A DNA stretch of 64,000 bases, taken from contig JASLDF010000088.1 in NCBI GenBank assembly GCA_030151635.1, forward strand, positions 1 to 64,000, read 5' to 3'. Below, piece after piece: positions 1 to 8,804 of the stretch (the stretch's first letter is position 1; every line of letters begins with the position of its first letter). This DNA is from Bacteroides sp. GTDB lineage: Bacteria > Bacteroidota > Bacteroidia > Bacteroidales > Bacteroidaceae. A program made the translations under genes and the position numbers. The notes beneath the pieces are model-generated. The model searched no databases. It was given only the letters and a program-made list of their open reading frames with translations, and was not told where the DNA came from.

Positions 1-1
1 G

Positions 2-877
2 CTTAATCTTGCGCTTGAACATATTAAAAAGAGAACTGGGAAGATGATGCGTCCGATGTTAGTTTTGCTTATTGCGAAGCTTTATGGTCAGATCCAAGAT
101 CAAACATACCATGCTGCTGTTTCATTAGAATTACTGCATACTGCTAGCTTGGTTCATGACGATGTCGTTGATGAAAGTGATAAACGTCGTGGTCAAAAAT
201 CTATTAATGCTCTCTTTGATAATAAAGTTTCTGTTTTAGTTGGTGATTTTCTTCTAGCGACATCTTTAGTTGAGGTTGGTCTTACAGCTAACTATGATAT
301 TATTCAAGTTGTTGCTAGGCTCGGTCAAAAGCTTTCAGATGGTGAAATACTTCAATTAGACAATATATCGAACGATTACTTTTCAGAAGATACATACTTC
401 CAAGTCATTAATAAAAAGACAGCTGCTTTATTTTCAGCTTCTGCTAAGATTGCAGCTCTTTCAGTAGGTGCATCTGAAGAAGATGTAAAAGATGCTACTC
501 TTTTTGGTGAATATTTAGGTATCTGTTTTCAGATTAAAGATGATATTTTTGATTACTTCTCGAACGATGTTGGTAAGCCAACTGGTAATGATATGCTCGA
601 AGGTAAGCTGACTTTACCATCACTATATGTTTTAAATAATAAAGCCGATGACAATTTAAAACAACAAGCTTTAGATATAAAGAGGGGGGATGCTTCCTTG
701 GATGATATTCACTCTTTTATAGAAACAGTTAAAAAGCTTGGAGGCATTGAGTATGCCGAATCCGTTATGGTTGAGTATAGGAATAAGGCCTATAATCTTA
801 TTAAGGATTTATCTGATGAACAGATTAAACATTCACTTATTTCTTATTTAGACTATATAGTGGAAAGAAAATTATAA
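2..877 (+). CDS. polyprenyl synthetase, 5'-truncated by the window edge
   Basis: Trans-isoprenyl diphosphate synthase that condenses isopentenyl diphosphate onto allylic diphosphates, giving the long-chain prenyl diphosphate for menaquinone or similar lipids. The reading frame is open from base 2 (LNLALEHIKKRTGK) and continues into the ATG at 44, so the true start lies upstream of the window. Both aspartate-rich motifs are present: HDDVVDESDKRRG near residue 38 of the ATG-initiated reading, and IKDDIFDYF near residue 162, which bind Mg-diphosphate. The gene ends at a bidirectional terminator and converges on deoC. Chain length cannot be judged because the N-terminus is missing. The family is certain. 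Confidence 0.93.
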   Translation, partial: LNLALEHIKKRTGKMMRPMLVLLIAKLYGQIQDQTYHAAVSLELLHTASLVHDDVVDESDKRRGQKSINALFDNKVSVLVGDFLLATSLVEVGLTANYDIIQVVARLGQKLSDGEILQLDNISNDYFSEDTYFQVINKKTAALFSASAKIAALSVGASEEDVKDATLFGEYLGICFQIKDDIFDYFSNDVGKPTGNDMLEGKLTLPSLYVLNNKADDNLKQQALDIKRGDASLDDIHSFIETVKKLGGIEYAESVMVEYRNKAYNLIKDLSDEQIKHSLISYLDYIVERKL

Positions 878-880
878 TAA

Positions 881-910
881 AAAAAGGCAGTTTTAAAACT
901 GCCTTTTTTT
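881..910. terminator. bidirectional intrinsic terminator
   Basis: GGCAGTTTT followed directly by AAAACTGCC forms a 9-bp perfect stem at 886-903, flanked by A7 on the left and T7 on the right. It therefore works for both convergent genes, the polyprenyl synthetase and deoC. Confidence 0.9.
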
Positions 911-927
911 ATTGTACCTCTTTTAGT

Positions 928-1824
928 TTAGAAGAATTTAATCTCTTTACCTACTAATTCAGATAGTAATAGATTAGTTAATCTACTTGTTCCTAATCTA
1001 AATAACTTGTTATTTAACCACTCTTCACCCAATACTTCTTTAACGATTGTGTAGTAGTTTAACGCATCTTGTACTGTTGATACACCACCTGCAGGTTTGA
1101 ATCCAACCTTACGCCCAGTTAAGTCGTAGTATTCTTTAATAGCTTGACACATTACGTATGCAGCTTCTGGTGTAGCTGATGGTTCTAGTTTCCCTGTCGA
1201 TGTTTTAATAAAGTCTGCTCCAGAATACATTGAAAGGATCGATGCTTTCTTAATGTTTTCTGCTGTTTTAAGGGCTCCTGTTTCAAGAATAACTTTCATA
1301 TGATGTTCTTTACATACATCTTTTAATTCTTGAATTTCTTCGCACATTGTTTCGTAATCGCCACTTAAGAATTGTCCAACATTAATTACGATATCTATTT
1401 CTGTAGCACCATCCATTAAAGCCATTGAAGTTTCGGCTATTTTCACTTCAATAAATGTTTGTGATGATGGGAACCCTCCAGATACACAAGCTATGTTTAC
1501 GTTTTCTACCTCAAGTGTATTACTTACAATATTGGCGAAATTAGGGTAAACACATATAGCAGCTACACTACCAAATTCTGCATATTGCTCTTCGAATTTG
1601 TTTACATTCTCAGTAAACTTTAAAACTCTTTCAGGGCTATCCGTAGTAAGTAGGGTAGTAAGGTCTATACAGTTTAAAAGAAGTTTTTTTACAGCTGGAG
1701 TATTGTTTACTGCTACTTTCTCTGCAAGAATTTTAGCAACTTCACTCTTCACTTGGTTGTCATCTAAGTTTGTGTTATACTTACTTAGTGCTTCCTCATA
1801 CTTTGTTGGTTTGTTATCTGCCAT
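928..1824 (-). CDS. deoC: deoxyribose-phosphate aldolase
   Basis: Class I aldolase that splits 2-deoxyribose 5-phosphate into acetaldehyde and glyceraldehyde 3-phosphate in deoxynucleoside catabolism. The Schiff-base lysine lies in GADFIKTSTGK, and the supporting motifs EIDIVINVG and KVILETGAL are intact. At 298 aa it is longer than the roughly 220-260 aa of the short form, with an N-terminal extension of about 50 residues as in other Bacteroidota DeoC. It is the last gene of the minus-strand series, one base after the MazG-like gene, and is followed by the 881-910 terminator. Confidence 0.95.
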   Translation of the reverse strand: MADNKPTKYEEALSKYNTNLDDNQVKSEVAKILAEKVAVNNTPAVKKLLLNCIDLTTLLTTDSPERVLKFTENVNKFEEQYAEFGSVAAICVYPNFANIVSNTLEVENVNIACVSGGFPSSQTFIEVKIAETSMALMDGATEIDIVINVGQFLSGDYETMCEEIQELKDVCKEHHMKVILETGALKTAENIKKASILSMYSGADFIKTSTGKLEPSATPEAAYVMCQAIKEYYDLTGRKVGFKPAGGVSTVQDALNYYTIVKEVLGEEWLNNKLFRLGTSRLTNLLLSELVGKEIKFF

Positions 1825-1825
1825 A

Positions 1826-2149
1826 TTATTTTAATTTAGAATTTTCTTTATGTCGTTTACTGTCTCTATTTGTTTTCTTGTCGAAACTCTCTTGTAGTGC
1901 CTCCGTAAGATCTACTCCTGTTTGGTTAGCAAGACATATCAGTACCCACAGTACATCTGCGAGCTCTTCTTTTACGTTGTCTTTCTCTCCATTCTTAAAT
2001 GACTGCTCTCCATATTTTCGAGCCATGACACGAGCTAATTCACCTACCTCTTCTGTTAAGATGGTCATATTGGTTAGTTCGTTGAAATATCGAACCCCCA
2101 CCGATTTAATCCACTCATCAACTTTCTTTTGTGCTTCTTCTATTGTCAT
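1826..2149 (-). CDS. MazG-like nucleotide pyrophosphohydrolase
   Basis: Small all-alpha NTP pyrophosphohydrolase of 107 aa, of the MazG/dUTPase-like superfamily, probably hydrolysing non-canonical or excess dNTPs to the monophosphate. The Mg-binding EExxE then ExxD pattern is visible: EEVGELARVMARKYGEQ (residues about 33-49) and KEELADVLWVL (about 60-70). It is a single domain, half the size of E. coli MazG. It sits between dtd and deoC with 1-bp gaps, so it is surely co-transcribed. The substrate is not deducible. Confidence 0.88.
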   Translation of the reverse strand: MTIEEAQKKVDEWIKSVGVRYFNELTNMTILTEEVGELARVMARKYGEQSFKNGEKDNVKEELADVLWVLICLANQTGVDLTEALQESFDKKTNRDSKRHKENSKLK

Positions 2150-2150
2150 T

Positions 2151-2603
2151 TTACTCTTTGTTTTTGGTATCCATACAGATTGTTACTGGGCCATCATTAA
2201 TCAGCTCTACCAGCATGTCTGCGCCAAACTCTCCTGTTCCGATATCTTTGCTTAGCTTTCCTTCTAAAGTCTCTATAAAGGCTTTGTAAAGCGGAATTGC
2301 GATGTCTGGTTTTGCAGCATGTATGTAGGAAGGTCTATTCCCTTTTTTAGTATGTGCATGAAGCGTGAATTGACTAATCAATAGAATGTCGCCATTCACC
2401 TCCAAGATTGATTTATTCATTACTCCTTGCTCATCGTCAAAAATTCTTAAGTTACAAATTTTTGTGCTTAACCACTCTATGTCTTCTTGATTATCTTCGT
2501 TCTCAAATCCGACGAGTATCATTAGCCCTTTGTCGATTTTGCTTTTTAGTTTCTGTTCTATTGTAACGGAAGCTCTGCTTGCACGTTGAATAACCACTCT
2601 CAT
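2151..2603 (-). CDS. dtd: D-aminoacyl-tRNA deacylase
   Basis: Removes D-amino acids, and glycine from mischarged tRNA-Ala, as a translation proofreading step. The two family signatures are present: SQFTLHA near residue 77 and the Gly-cisPro-containing NDGPVTICMDT near residue 135. The 150-aa length is normal. Its ATG overlaps the uvrC stop by 4 bases (2600-2603), indicating translational coupling. The start MRVVIQRAS is the usual family N-terminus. Confidence 0.96.
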   Translation of the reverse strand: MRVVIQRASRASVTIEQKLKSKIDKGLMILVGFENEDNQEDIEWLSTKICNLRIFDDEQGVMNKSILEVNGDILLISQFTLHAHTKKGNRPSYIHAAKPDIAIPLYKAFIETLEGKLSKDIGTGEFGADMLVELINDGPVTICMDTKNKE

Positions 2604-4471
2604 TCTATATCTTGTTTATTGTTCGTTAATATAGTCCAGATATCACTTCCTTTTTTAGAACCTAGCATATCTTGAAATTCTTGTTCCGTAGCTTCTTTCA
2701 TACGCTTGATACTTTTGAATTTCTTGAGAAGTAACTCCTTTGTCTTAGGACCTACTCCAGGAATGCCATCTAGTTCGGATTTGACCTGTCCTTTACTTCT
2801 TTTTTCTCTGTGAAATTTTATAGCAAATCTATGAACTTCATCTTGTATTTGTTCCATAAGTTTGAATAAACTTCCATTTATTTCCATTCCAATCGTTTGA
2901 GCTGGGAACCCATATAGCAGTTCGGAAGTTCTGTGTTTATTATCCTTTGCTAAGCCCGCAATTGGTATATCTAGTTCTAGTTGTTCTAGCGCTTTTCTTA
3001 CAATTTCCATTTGACCTTTTCCACCATCTGTAATTATCAAGTCGGGTAGGGGAGCTTCTTCGTGTTTAAGCTTTCCGTATCTTCTACTCACGACTTCGAA
3101 CATGGATGCATAATCATCAGGGCCAACTACTGTTTTTATATTGTATTTTCTGTAATCCGACTTTGAAGGTTTTCCATTTTTGAATACTATACAAGCAGCT
3201 ACAGGATCTGAGCCCTGTATGTTTGAGTTGTCAAAACTCTCAATATGCATTGGAAGTTTTGATAGTTTCAATTTGTCTTGAATCTCTTTCAGAACCCTTA
3301 TTTGTCTTTGTGCAGGATTTAGTTTTTCTGCTTGTTTTAAACGATCAGCTTTGTATTGAAGTACATTTAGTCTAGACAGGTCGAGCAACTTCTTTTTGTC
3401 GCCTCGCTGTGGTATTGTAATTGTGATGTCTTCTAATTCTATATCTATAGGTTCTGCAATGACTATTTCCTTTGCTTTACTACCAAATCGCTCTCTCATT
3501 TCGATGATACCCATCGCTAGTAAGTCTGCGTTTGTTTCGTCTAGCTTCTTTCTGTATTCAAAAGTATAGGCTTGATTTATACCTCCATTTACAATGTGTA
3601 GGAAGTTAATGTATGCAGATCTTTCCTCATCAGAAACGATTGAGAATACATCAATGTTATTGATTGTATTACTTACAATTTCTGACTTGCTAGTATATCC
3701 TTCTAGTAGGTCTATTTTATCTTTGTATGACTGTGCTTTTTCGAATTCCAACTCTTCCGCAGCGTCTGTCATTTTCTGTTTTAGGCTCTGTACTATTTCT
3801 CGAGTATTGCCTTTTAGAATCTCTTTTATTTCGGATATATTGTTCTTATATTCCTCTTCCGTTTGATATCCCATGCAAGGACCCGAGCAGTTTTTTATAT
3901 GATACTCTAAGCACACTTTGTACTTGCCTTCGTTTATTTTCTCAGGGCTGAGGTTAAGACTGCAGGTTCGTATTGGGTATAGTTTTTTAACAAGACCGAG
4001 CAGTGTATACATTGCGGGCAAATGGGTGTATGGCCCAAAGTAGGTTGACCCATTTTTGATGATCTTTCTCGTTTTGAATATTCTTGGGAAGTATTCGTTT
4101 TGTACGCAAATTGATGGATATGTTTTATCGTCTTTTAATAGCACATTGTATCTAGGCTGATGCTGTTTTATTAGATTGTTTTCTAGCAATAGTGCATCTT
4201 GTTCTGTGTTTACTACAATGTACTTTAGATTCCTTATTCGCTTTACAAGGACCTTGGTTTTGTTGCTTTTTTGGTCTTTGTTGAAATAGGATGATACCCT
4301 TCTTTTTAAGTTCTTAGCTTTCCCAACATAAATAATCGTATTCTCTTCTCCATAGTATTGATAGATACCAGGGGACTCGGGTAGGCTGGCTACAATTATC
4401 TTTAGTCTTTCTTTGTAGTCTGCTTTTACCTCTTCTGTATGTTGTTCTTTGCTATGTTCCACGTGTAACAA
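2600..4471 (-). CDS. uvrC: excinuclease ABC subunit C
   Basis: Makes the dual incisions of nucleotide excision repair with UvrAB. Domains in order: GIY-YIG nuclease (GIYQYY and IIYVGKAKNLKRRV, residues about 33-60), UVR motif binding UvrB (about 210-245), RNase H-like C-terminal nuclease (HIESFDNSNIQG, LIITDGGKGQ) and a helix-hairpin-helix pair (LDGIPGVGPKTKELL). There is no in-frame ATG near the N-terminus and an in-frame TAA lies 6 bases upstream of the first codon. Initiation must therefore use TTG at 4471 or GTG at 4462, and both fall on the parS-like site 4455-4470. A near-consensus -7 element (TACATTCG on the minus strand, 4484-4491) lies just upstream. Confidence 0.95.
   Translation of the reverse strand: MLHVEHSKEQHTEEVKADYKERLKIIVASLPESPGIYQYYGEENTIIYVGKAKNLKRRVSSYFNKDQKSNKTKVLVKRIRNLKYIVVNTEQDALLLENNLIKQHQPRYNVLLKDDKTYPSICVQNEYFPRIFKTRKIIKNGSTYFGPYTHLPAMYTLLGLVKKLYPIRTCSLNLSPEKINEGKYKVCLEYHIKNCSGPCMGYQTEEEYKNNISEIKEILKGNTREIVQSLKQKMTDAAEELEFEKAQSYKDKIDLLEGYTSKSEIVSNTINNIDVFSIVSDEERSAYINFLHIVNGGINQAYTFEYRKKLDETNADLLAMGIIEMRERFGSKAKEIVIAEPIDIELEDITITIPQRGDKKKLLDLSRLNVLQYKADRLKQAEKLNPAQRQIRVLKEIQDKLKLSKLPMHIESFDNSNIQGSDPVAACIVFKNGKPSKSDYRKYNIKTVVGPDDYASMFEVVSRRYGKLKHEEAPLPDLIITDGGKGQMEIVRKALEQLELDIPIAGLAKDNKHRTSELLYGFPAQTIGMEINGSLFKLMEQIQDEVHRFAIKFHREKRSKGQVKSELDGIPGVGPKTKELLLKKFKSIKRMKEATEQEFQDMLGSKKGSDIWTILTNNKQDIE
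4455..4470. promoter_or_regulatory. parS: parS-like ParB binding site overlapping the uvrC start
   Basis: TGTTCCACGTGTAACA fits the palindromic ParB-binding consensus TGTTnCACGTGnAACA (known from Bacillus and widely conserved) at all 14 fixed positions. It overlaps the first codons of uvrC. A second exact match lies 620 bases away. No other CACGTG in the window has the flanking TGTT/AACA. Confidence 0.85.
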
Positions 4472-4498
4472 TCTTTAGTTTTACGAATGTAAATATAT

Positions 4499-4532
4499 AA
4501 CAAACGCCACTAGATTTCAAGTGGCGTTTGTT
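4499..4532 (-). terminator. hairpin between apt and uvrC
   Basis: AACAAACGCCACT pairs with AGTGGCGTTTGTT around an 8-nt loop, a perfect 13-bp stem. On the minus strand it follows apt and is trailed by the AT-rich TATATTTAC rather than a clean T run, so termination may be partial. It would separate apt from uvrC, which has its own possible -7 element. It lies between the two parS sites. Confidence 0.6.
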
Positions 4533-4549
4533 ATATATTTAAAGCTGTT

Positions 4550-5074
4550 TTATAATGATAAAACGGAGTCTACTTCTAATTCTTTAGGGAAGACTTTTTT
4601 TCCGTTTAGTTTATTTAGCTCAATAATGAAGTTGACCATAATCTTTTTAGGGTTTAGTTGTTCTGCTAGTTTAACAGCAGCTTCCATTGTACCCCCAGTA
4701 GCTAATAGATCGTCGTGAAGCAAGACCACGTCATTTTCATTTAAAGCATCTTTGTGCATTTGGATGGTATCTTTACCATACTCTTTTGCGTAGCTTTCTT
4801 CAATTGTTTCTGCTGGTAGCTTTCCTGGTTTGCGAATGGTTACAAATCCAGCACCTAATCTAGTTGCTAGGATTGGTCCCATTAGAAAACCTCGAGATTC
4901 GATGCCAACCACTTTTGTTATTCCTTTATCCTTGTACATATCATATAGCATGTCGCCAAGCTTTTTTAAAGCTTCTGGATTTTTGAATAGTGTAGTGATG
5001 TCGTAGAACAAAATCCCTTCTTCAGGGAAGTTTGGAATCGTGCGAATCTCTTTAACTAAATCTTCTTTTGTCAT
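4550..5074 (-). CDS. apt: adenine phosphoribosyltransferase
   Basis: Salvages adenine with PRPP to AMP. The type I phosphoribosyltransferase PRPP loop reads VVLLHDDLLATGGTMEAA (residues about 115-132). The family N-terminus VKEIRTIPNFPEEGILFYDITTL is visible as VKEIRTIPNFPEEGI. The 174-aa length is standard. The gene is bracketed by two parS-like sites (5091-5106 upstream, 4455-4470 downstream) and by the hairpin 4499-4532. It follows mnmG by 34 bases on the same strand. Confidence 0.96.
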   Translation of the reverse strand: MTKEDLVKEIRTIPNFPEEGILFYDITTLFKNPEALKKLGDMLYDMYKDKGITKVVGIESRGFLMGPILATRLGAGFVTIRKPGKLPAETIEESYAKEYGKDTIQMHKDALNENDVVLLHDDLLATGGTMEAAVKLAEQLNPKKIMVNFIIELNKLNGKKVFPKELEVDSVLSL

Positions 5075-5090
5075 TTCGTATTTTATTTAA

Positions 5091-5106
5091 TGTTACACGT
5101 GGAACA
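5091..5106. promoter_or_regulatory. parS: parS-like ParB binding site between mnmG and apt
   Basis: TGTTACACGTGGAACA fits TGTTnCACGTGnAACA at every fixed position. It sits in the 34-bp gap between the mnmG stop and the apt start, the only non-coding bases there. Confidence 0.87.
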
Positions 5107-5108
5107 TG

Positions 5109-6983
5109 TTATTTTCTTACCATAACCAGCAACACATTAATGTCACTAGGGGATACACCTGGGATTCTACTTGCCTGTGCTATATTCTCTGGGTCTATTT
5201 TTGATAGCTTCTCGCGTGCTTCGAATGATAGCGATTGCATTTGTTTATAGTCAAATTTACCTCGGATTTTTATATTCTCCAAACGTTTTGTCTTCTCGGC
5301 AATTTCACGTTCTCGTTGAATGTATCCGCTGTATTTAATTAGGATCTCTGCCGCTTCAATAATCTCTTCTCTTCTGTCTGTTAGTTTACCCAATTCTTCT
5401 TTCAATGCAGGAATATGTTCTTCCAAGCTATTGATGCTTAATTGCGGTCTATTGATTAAATCAATCAGTTTACATCCATGTTTAAGTGGAGTAGTTCCTA
5501 AGGTTTCAAGAGCACTATTGATGGAGTCTTGCTTAATAGAGTAGGTCGATGAAAATTCAACTAAACGTTGGATAGACTCCTGTTTCGTTTTCAATAAATC
5601 ATGACGCTCTTTTGTGGCAAGTCCAAGGTCATATCCTTTTTGAGTTAAACGAATATCAGCATCGTCCATTCTTAATAGGATTCTATATTCTGCTCTTGAA
5701 GTAAACATACGGTAAGGCTCGTCAACGCCTTTAGTAACTAAGTCGTCGATAAGAACACCGATGTATGCTTCGTCTCGTCCAAGTACAAACTCGTTGCCAC
5801 CATGGCAATTGATATGGGCATTCATACCGGCAATCAGGCCTTGACCTGCAGCTTCCTCATACCCGGTAGTACCATTTACTTGTCCAGCAAAGAATAGATT
5901 CTTTACAATTTTAGACTCGAGCGTGTGTTTTAATTGAGTTGGGTCGAAGAAGTCGTACTCAATAGCATAACCTGGTCTATACACAGCTACATCTCTAAAA
6001 GCAGGGATTTGTCTCAGAGCTTTTAGTTGAATGTCCATAGGAAGAGATGATGAAAAACCATTTAAGTACATTTCATTTGTATCTTCTCCTTCTGGCTCTA
6101 GGAATAATTGATGTCGTTCCTTATCTGGAAAGTTTACAATTTTGGTTTCAACACTAGGGCAGTAACGAGGACCTATACTTTGAATTTGTCCGTTATAAAG
6201 CGGAGAGTCAATTAGTCCTTTTCTTAGAATATCGTGAGACTCTTCATTGGTATAGCATGTCCAACATGGAAGAGCTTTTAGCTTATTATATGGTGTGTTT
6301 AAGAATGAAAACTTGTGGAAATCAGATTCTCCATCTTGGATATCCATTTCATCCAAATGTACACTTCTGGCATCAATACGAACAGGCGTTCCTGTTTTCA
6401 TTCTGTCGTGACGAATGCCAAAGCTTGCGATTGATTCTGTTAGGTGGTAAGTTGCAGGTTCGGCCATACGTCCTCCAGGTTGCGTGATTTTACCCACGTG
6501 CATCAATCCGTTTAGGAATGTACCTGCAGTAACAATTACAGTTTTTGCTGTGAAGTGAGCATCCCAAAGTGTTGTTAAGCCTACTACCTCACCATTCTTC
6601 ACAAGTAATTCTTTGACGCTATCTTGCCAAATATGTAGATTGTCTGTATGGTCAAGGACTTCTCTCCATTCCCATATAAACTTATTTCGGTCGCACTGAG
6701 CTCTAGGACTCCACATAGCAGGGCCCTTTGAGCGATTAAGGATACGAAATTGGATTGCTGTTTTATCAGTAATTAAACCCATTTCGCCACCAAGCGCATC
6801 AATTTCACGGACAATTTGTCCTTTAGCAATACCACCAATTGCAGGGTTGCAACTCATTTGTGCAACCTTATTCATATCCATAGTAATAAGGCATGTCTTT
6901 GATCCCATTCGTGCAGCAGCAACAGCAGCTTCACAGCCAGCATGACCAGCACCAATTACTATAACATCATATTTAAAATTCAT
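5109..6983 (-). CDS. mnmG: tRNA uridine-5-carboxymethylaminomethyl modification enzyme MnmG
   Basis: FAD and NADH-dependent partner of MnmE that makes the cmnm5/nm5 group on wobble uridine 34. The Rossmann motif IGAGHAGCEAAVAAARMG opens the protein (residues about 11-28), followed by GTFLNGLMHVGK (about 154) and GQVNGTTGYEEAAGQGLIAG (about 367), and the C-terminal GidA-associated helical domain. The 624-aa length is normal. It is probably transcribed from the ybeY promoter, since the 70-bp gap before it shows no TAnnTTTG. In many bacteria this gene lies near oriC and parAB, which agrees with the adjacent parS sites. Confidence 0.97.
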   Translation of the reverse strand: MNFKYDVIVIGAGHAGCEAAVAAARMGSKTCLITMDMNKVAQMSCNPAIGGIAKGQIVREIDALGGEMGLITDKTAIQFRILNRSKGPAMWSPRAQCDRNKFIWEWREVLDHTDNLHIWQDSVKELLVKNGEVVGLTTLWDAHFTAKTVIVTAGTFLNGLMHVGKITQPGGRMAEPATYHLTESIASFGIRHDRMKTGTPVRIDARSVHLDEMDIQDGESDFHKFSFLNTPYNKLKALPCWTCYTNEESHDILRKGLIDSPLYNGQIQSIGPRYCPSVETKIVNFPDKERHQLFLEPEGEDTNEMYLNGFSSSLPMDIQLKALRQIPAFRDVAVYRPGYAIEYDFFDPTQLKHTLESKIVKNLFFAGQVNGTTGYEEAAGQGLIAGMNAHINCHGGNEFVLGRDEAYIGVLIDDLVTKGVDEPYRMFTSRAEYRILLRMDDADIRLTQKGYDLGLATKERHDLLKTKQESIQRLVEFSSTYSIKQDSINSALETLGTTPLKHGCKLIDLINRPQLSINSLEEHIPALKEELGKLTDRREEIIEAAEILIKYSGYIQREREIAEKTKRLENIKIRGKFDYKQMQSLSFEAREKLSKIDPENIAQASRIPGVSPSDINVLLVMVRK

Positions 6984-7053
6984 CTAGAAAGTTTGTTTTG
7001 AAAAACACTAAGCCAGCAAAAGTGCCTAAGCATTTTTTAATAAAAGGAAAAAA

Positions 7054-7494
7054 TTAATTTTGGAAATCAATATCTAACTCTTTATAAATAGCCAAAGCTT
7101 CATTCTCGGCTTGCTCCATAATTTCTCTCTCTCCTGGACCTTTATCGTTAATACCACATAGGTGAAGGATTCCGTGAATAATAGTGCGGTGCAATTCTTC
7201 GTTATACGAATTTGCATACGATTCGGCATTTGTTTTAACCGTGTCAAGGCTTACAAATAAATCGCCCGAAATGATTTTGCCTTTGCAATAATCAAAAGTT
7301 ATGATGTCTGTGTAGTAGTCGTGTTGAAGATATTGTCGGTTAACTTCAAGTATCTTTTCGTCTGAACAAAATATATATGAAATTTCACCAACTTTACGAT
7401 TGTATTTAGCGGCAACTTTTTCAATCCATGATTGAATAAGTTGTTCTTTTAAAAGAGGCATATCTACGCCTTCTGTAAAATAAGTAATACTCAT
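7054..7494 (-). CDS. ybeY: endoribonuclease/rRNA maturation factor YbeY
   Basis: Putative metal-dependent endoribonuclease needed for 16S rRNA 3' processing. The signature reads HGILHLCGINDKGPGE (residues about 110-125). The first two histidines of the usual HGxLHLxGyDH motif are kept, but the third ligand position is Asp within IND. I recall Bacteroidota YbeY commonly having KDK here, so this is probably a clade feature rather than decay. At 146 aa it is full length. It leads the operon into mnmG. Confidence 0.9.
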   Translation of the reverse strand: MSITYFTEGVDMPLLKEQLIQSWIEKVAAKYNRKVGEISYIFCSDEKILEVNRQYLQHDYYTDIITFDYCKGKIISGDLFVSLDTVKTNAESYANSYNEELHRTIIHGILHLCGINDKGPGEREIMEQAENEALAIYKELDIDFQN

Positions 7495-7556
7495 AGCGAT
7501 GCAATTTTAATTGAAAACAGCATTTAGAAAAGTTTACCTATTGCTTTGTTTTCATG

Positions 7557-7564
7557 CAAATTTA
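7557..7564 (-). promoter_or_regulatory. -7 element for ybeY-mnmG operon
   Basis: CAAATTTA on the plus strand reads TAAATTTG on the minus strand, an exact match to the Bacteroidota -7 consensus TAnnTTTG. It lies about 63 bases upstream of ybeY. No clear -33 TTG was found. Confidence 0.5.
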
Positions 7565-7738
7565 GGAATATCTTTCCTTATATAGGTACTGTTTTAACTT
7601 ATTTTGAATTTAATGCCCTTTGTAAGGTGAGATTTAAGATTTTAACCCGAATAAATTGGACGAAAAAGCTATATTATTTGTACTTATTGGTGTGGTTAGG
7701 TTTTTAAATAAAACAAGAACAAACTGTGTAATCTTTTA

Positions 7739-7746
7739 TAACTTTG
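7739..7746 (+). promoter_or_regulatory. -7 element for ruvB
   Basis: TAACTTTG matches TAnnTTTG and lies 17 bases before the ruvB ATG, implying a very short leader. The -33 region is not recognisable. Confidence 0.55.
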
Positions 7747-7763
7747 TAGTCTATTAAAATGTA

Positions 7764-8798
7764 ATGATGGAAGATAATTTTGATATTCGTGATAACCATA
7801 TAAATCCTGTAGAACGAGATTTTGAAAATGCGTTACGTCCGCTCTCTTTTTCCGACTTTAGTGGTCAGGATAAAGTGGTAGAGAATTTAACAATTTTCGT
7901 AAAAGCTGCTCGTCTGCGAGGGGAGGCGTTGGACCATGTTTTACTTCATGGACCTCCGGGATTAGGGAAGACAACCCTTTCAAATATTATAGCTAATGAA
8001 TTGAACGTCGGTTTTAAAGTAACTTCAGGACCTGTGCTTGACAAACCCGGTGATTTAGCGGGTGTGCTAACTAGTTTAGAGCCTAATGATGTTTTATTTA
8101 TTGATGAAATTCACCGTCTATCTCCAGTGGTTGAAGAGTACTTGTACTCTGCTATGGAGGATTATAGAATTGATATTGTCATTGATAAAGGTCCATCGGC
8201 TCGAAGTATTCAACTCGATTTGAACCCTTTTACATTAGTCGGTGCCACAACACGAAGTGGACTGTTAACGGCTCCACTACGTGCCCGTTTTGGAATCAAT
8301 TTGCACTTGGAGTATTATGATGACACTATATTATCTAAAATTATAAAACGTTCATCTCGCATATTAGATGTGCCATGTAACGATAGTGCTGCCGATGAAA
8401 TTTCTTCTCGTAGTAGAGGTACTCCTCGTATTGCCAATGCTTTGTTGAGAAGAGTACGTGACTTTGCTCAAGTTAAGGGTGATGGGACGATTGATGTTGG
8501 TATTGCAAAGTATTCTTTAGAAGCATTGAATATTGACAAGTATGGTCTTGACGATATTGACAATAAAATTCTATGCACTATAATTGATAAGTTTAATGGC
8601 GGCCCTGTTGGAATAACTACTATTGCGACCGCCCTTGGAGAAGATGCTGGAACGATTGAAGAGGTTTATGAACCTTTCTTAATTAAAGAAGGCTTTATTA
8701 AACGTACACCCAGAGGACGAGAAGTAACCGCATTAGCCTACAAACACCTAGGTAGAGATTTTAATCAGACTTCAAATCTTAACTTGTTTGATGAATAA
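7764..8798 (+). CDS. ruvB: Holliday junction branch migration helicase RuvB
   Basis: AAA+ motor that drives branch migration with RuvA. Motifs in order: [19 protein letters not shown] (Walker A, residues about 65-83), [20 protein letters not shown] (Walker B), [18 protein letters not shown] (sensor 1 and arginine finger) and a C-terminal winged helix ending [12 protein letters not shown]. At 344 aa it is complete. ATG at 7764 or 7767 could start it. It is co-oriented with the flippase 6 bases downstream, a pairing I recognise from other Bacteroidales. Confidence 0.97.
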   Translation: MMEDNFDIRDNHINPVERDFENALRPLSFSDFSGQDKVVENLTIFVKAARLRGEALDHVLLHGPPGLGKTTLSNIIANELNVGFKVTSGPVLDKPGDLAGVLTSLEPNDVLFIDEIHRLSPVVEEYLYSAMEDYRIDIVIDKGPSARSIQLDLNPFTLVGATTRSGLLTAPLRARFGINLHLEYYDDTILSKIIKRSSRILDVPCNDSAADEISSRSRGTPRIANALLRRVRDFAQVKGDGTIDVGIAKYSLEALNIDKYGLDDIDNKILCTIIDKFNGGPVGITTIATALGEDAGTIEEVYEPFLIKEGFIKRTPRGREVTALAYKHLGRDFNQTSNLNLFDE

Positions 8799-8804
8799 AA
8801 GAAT

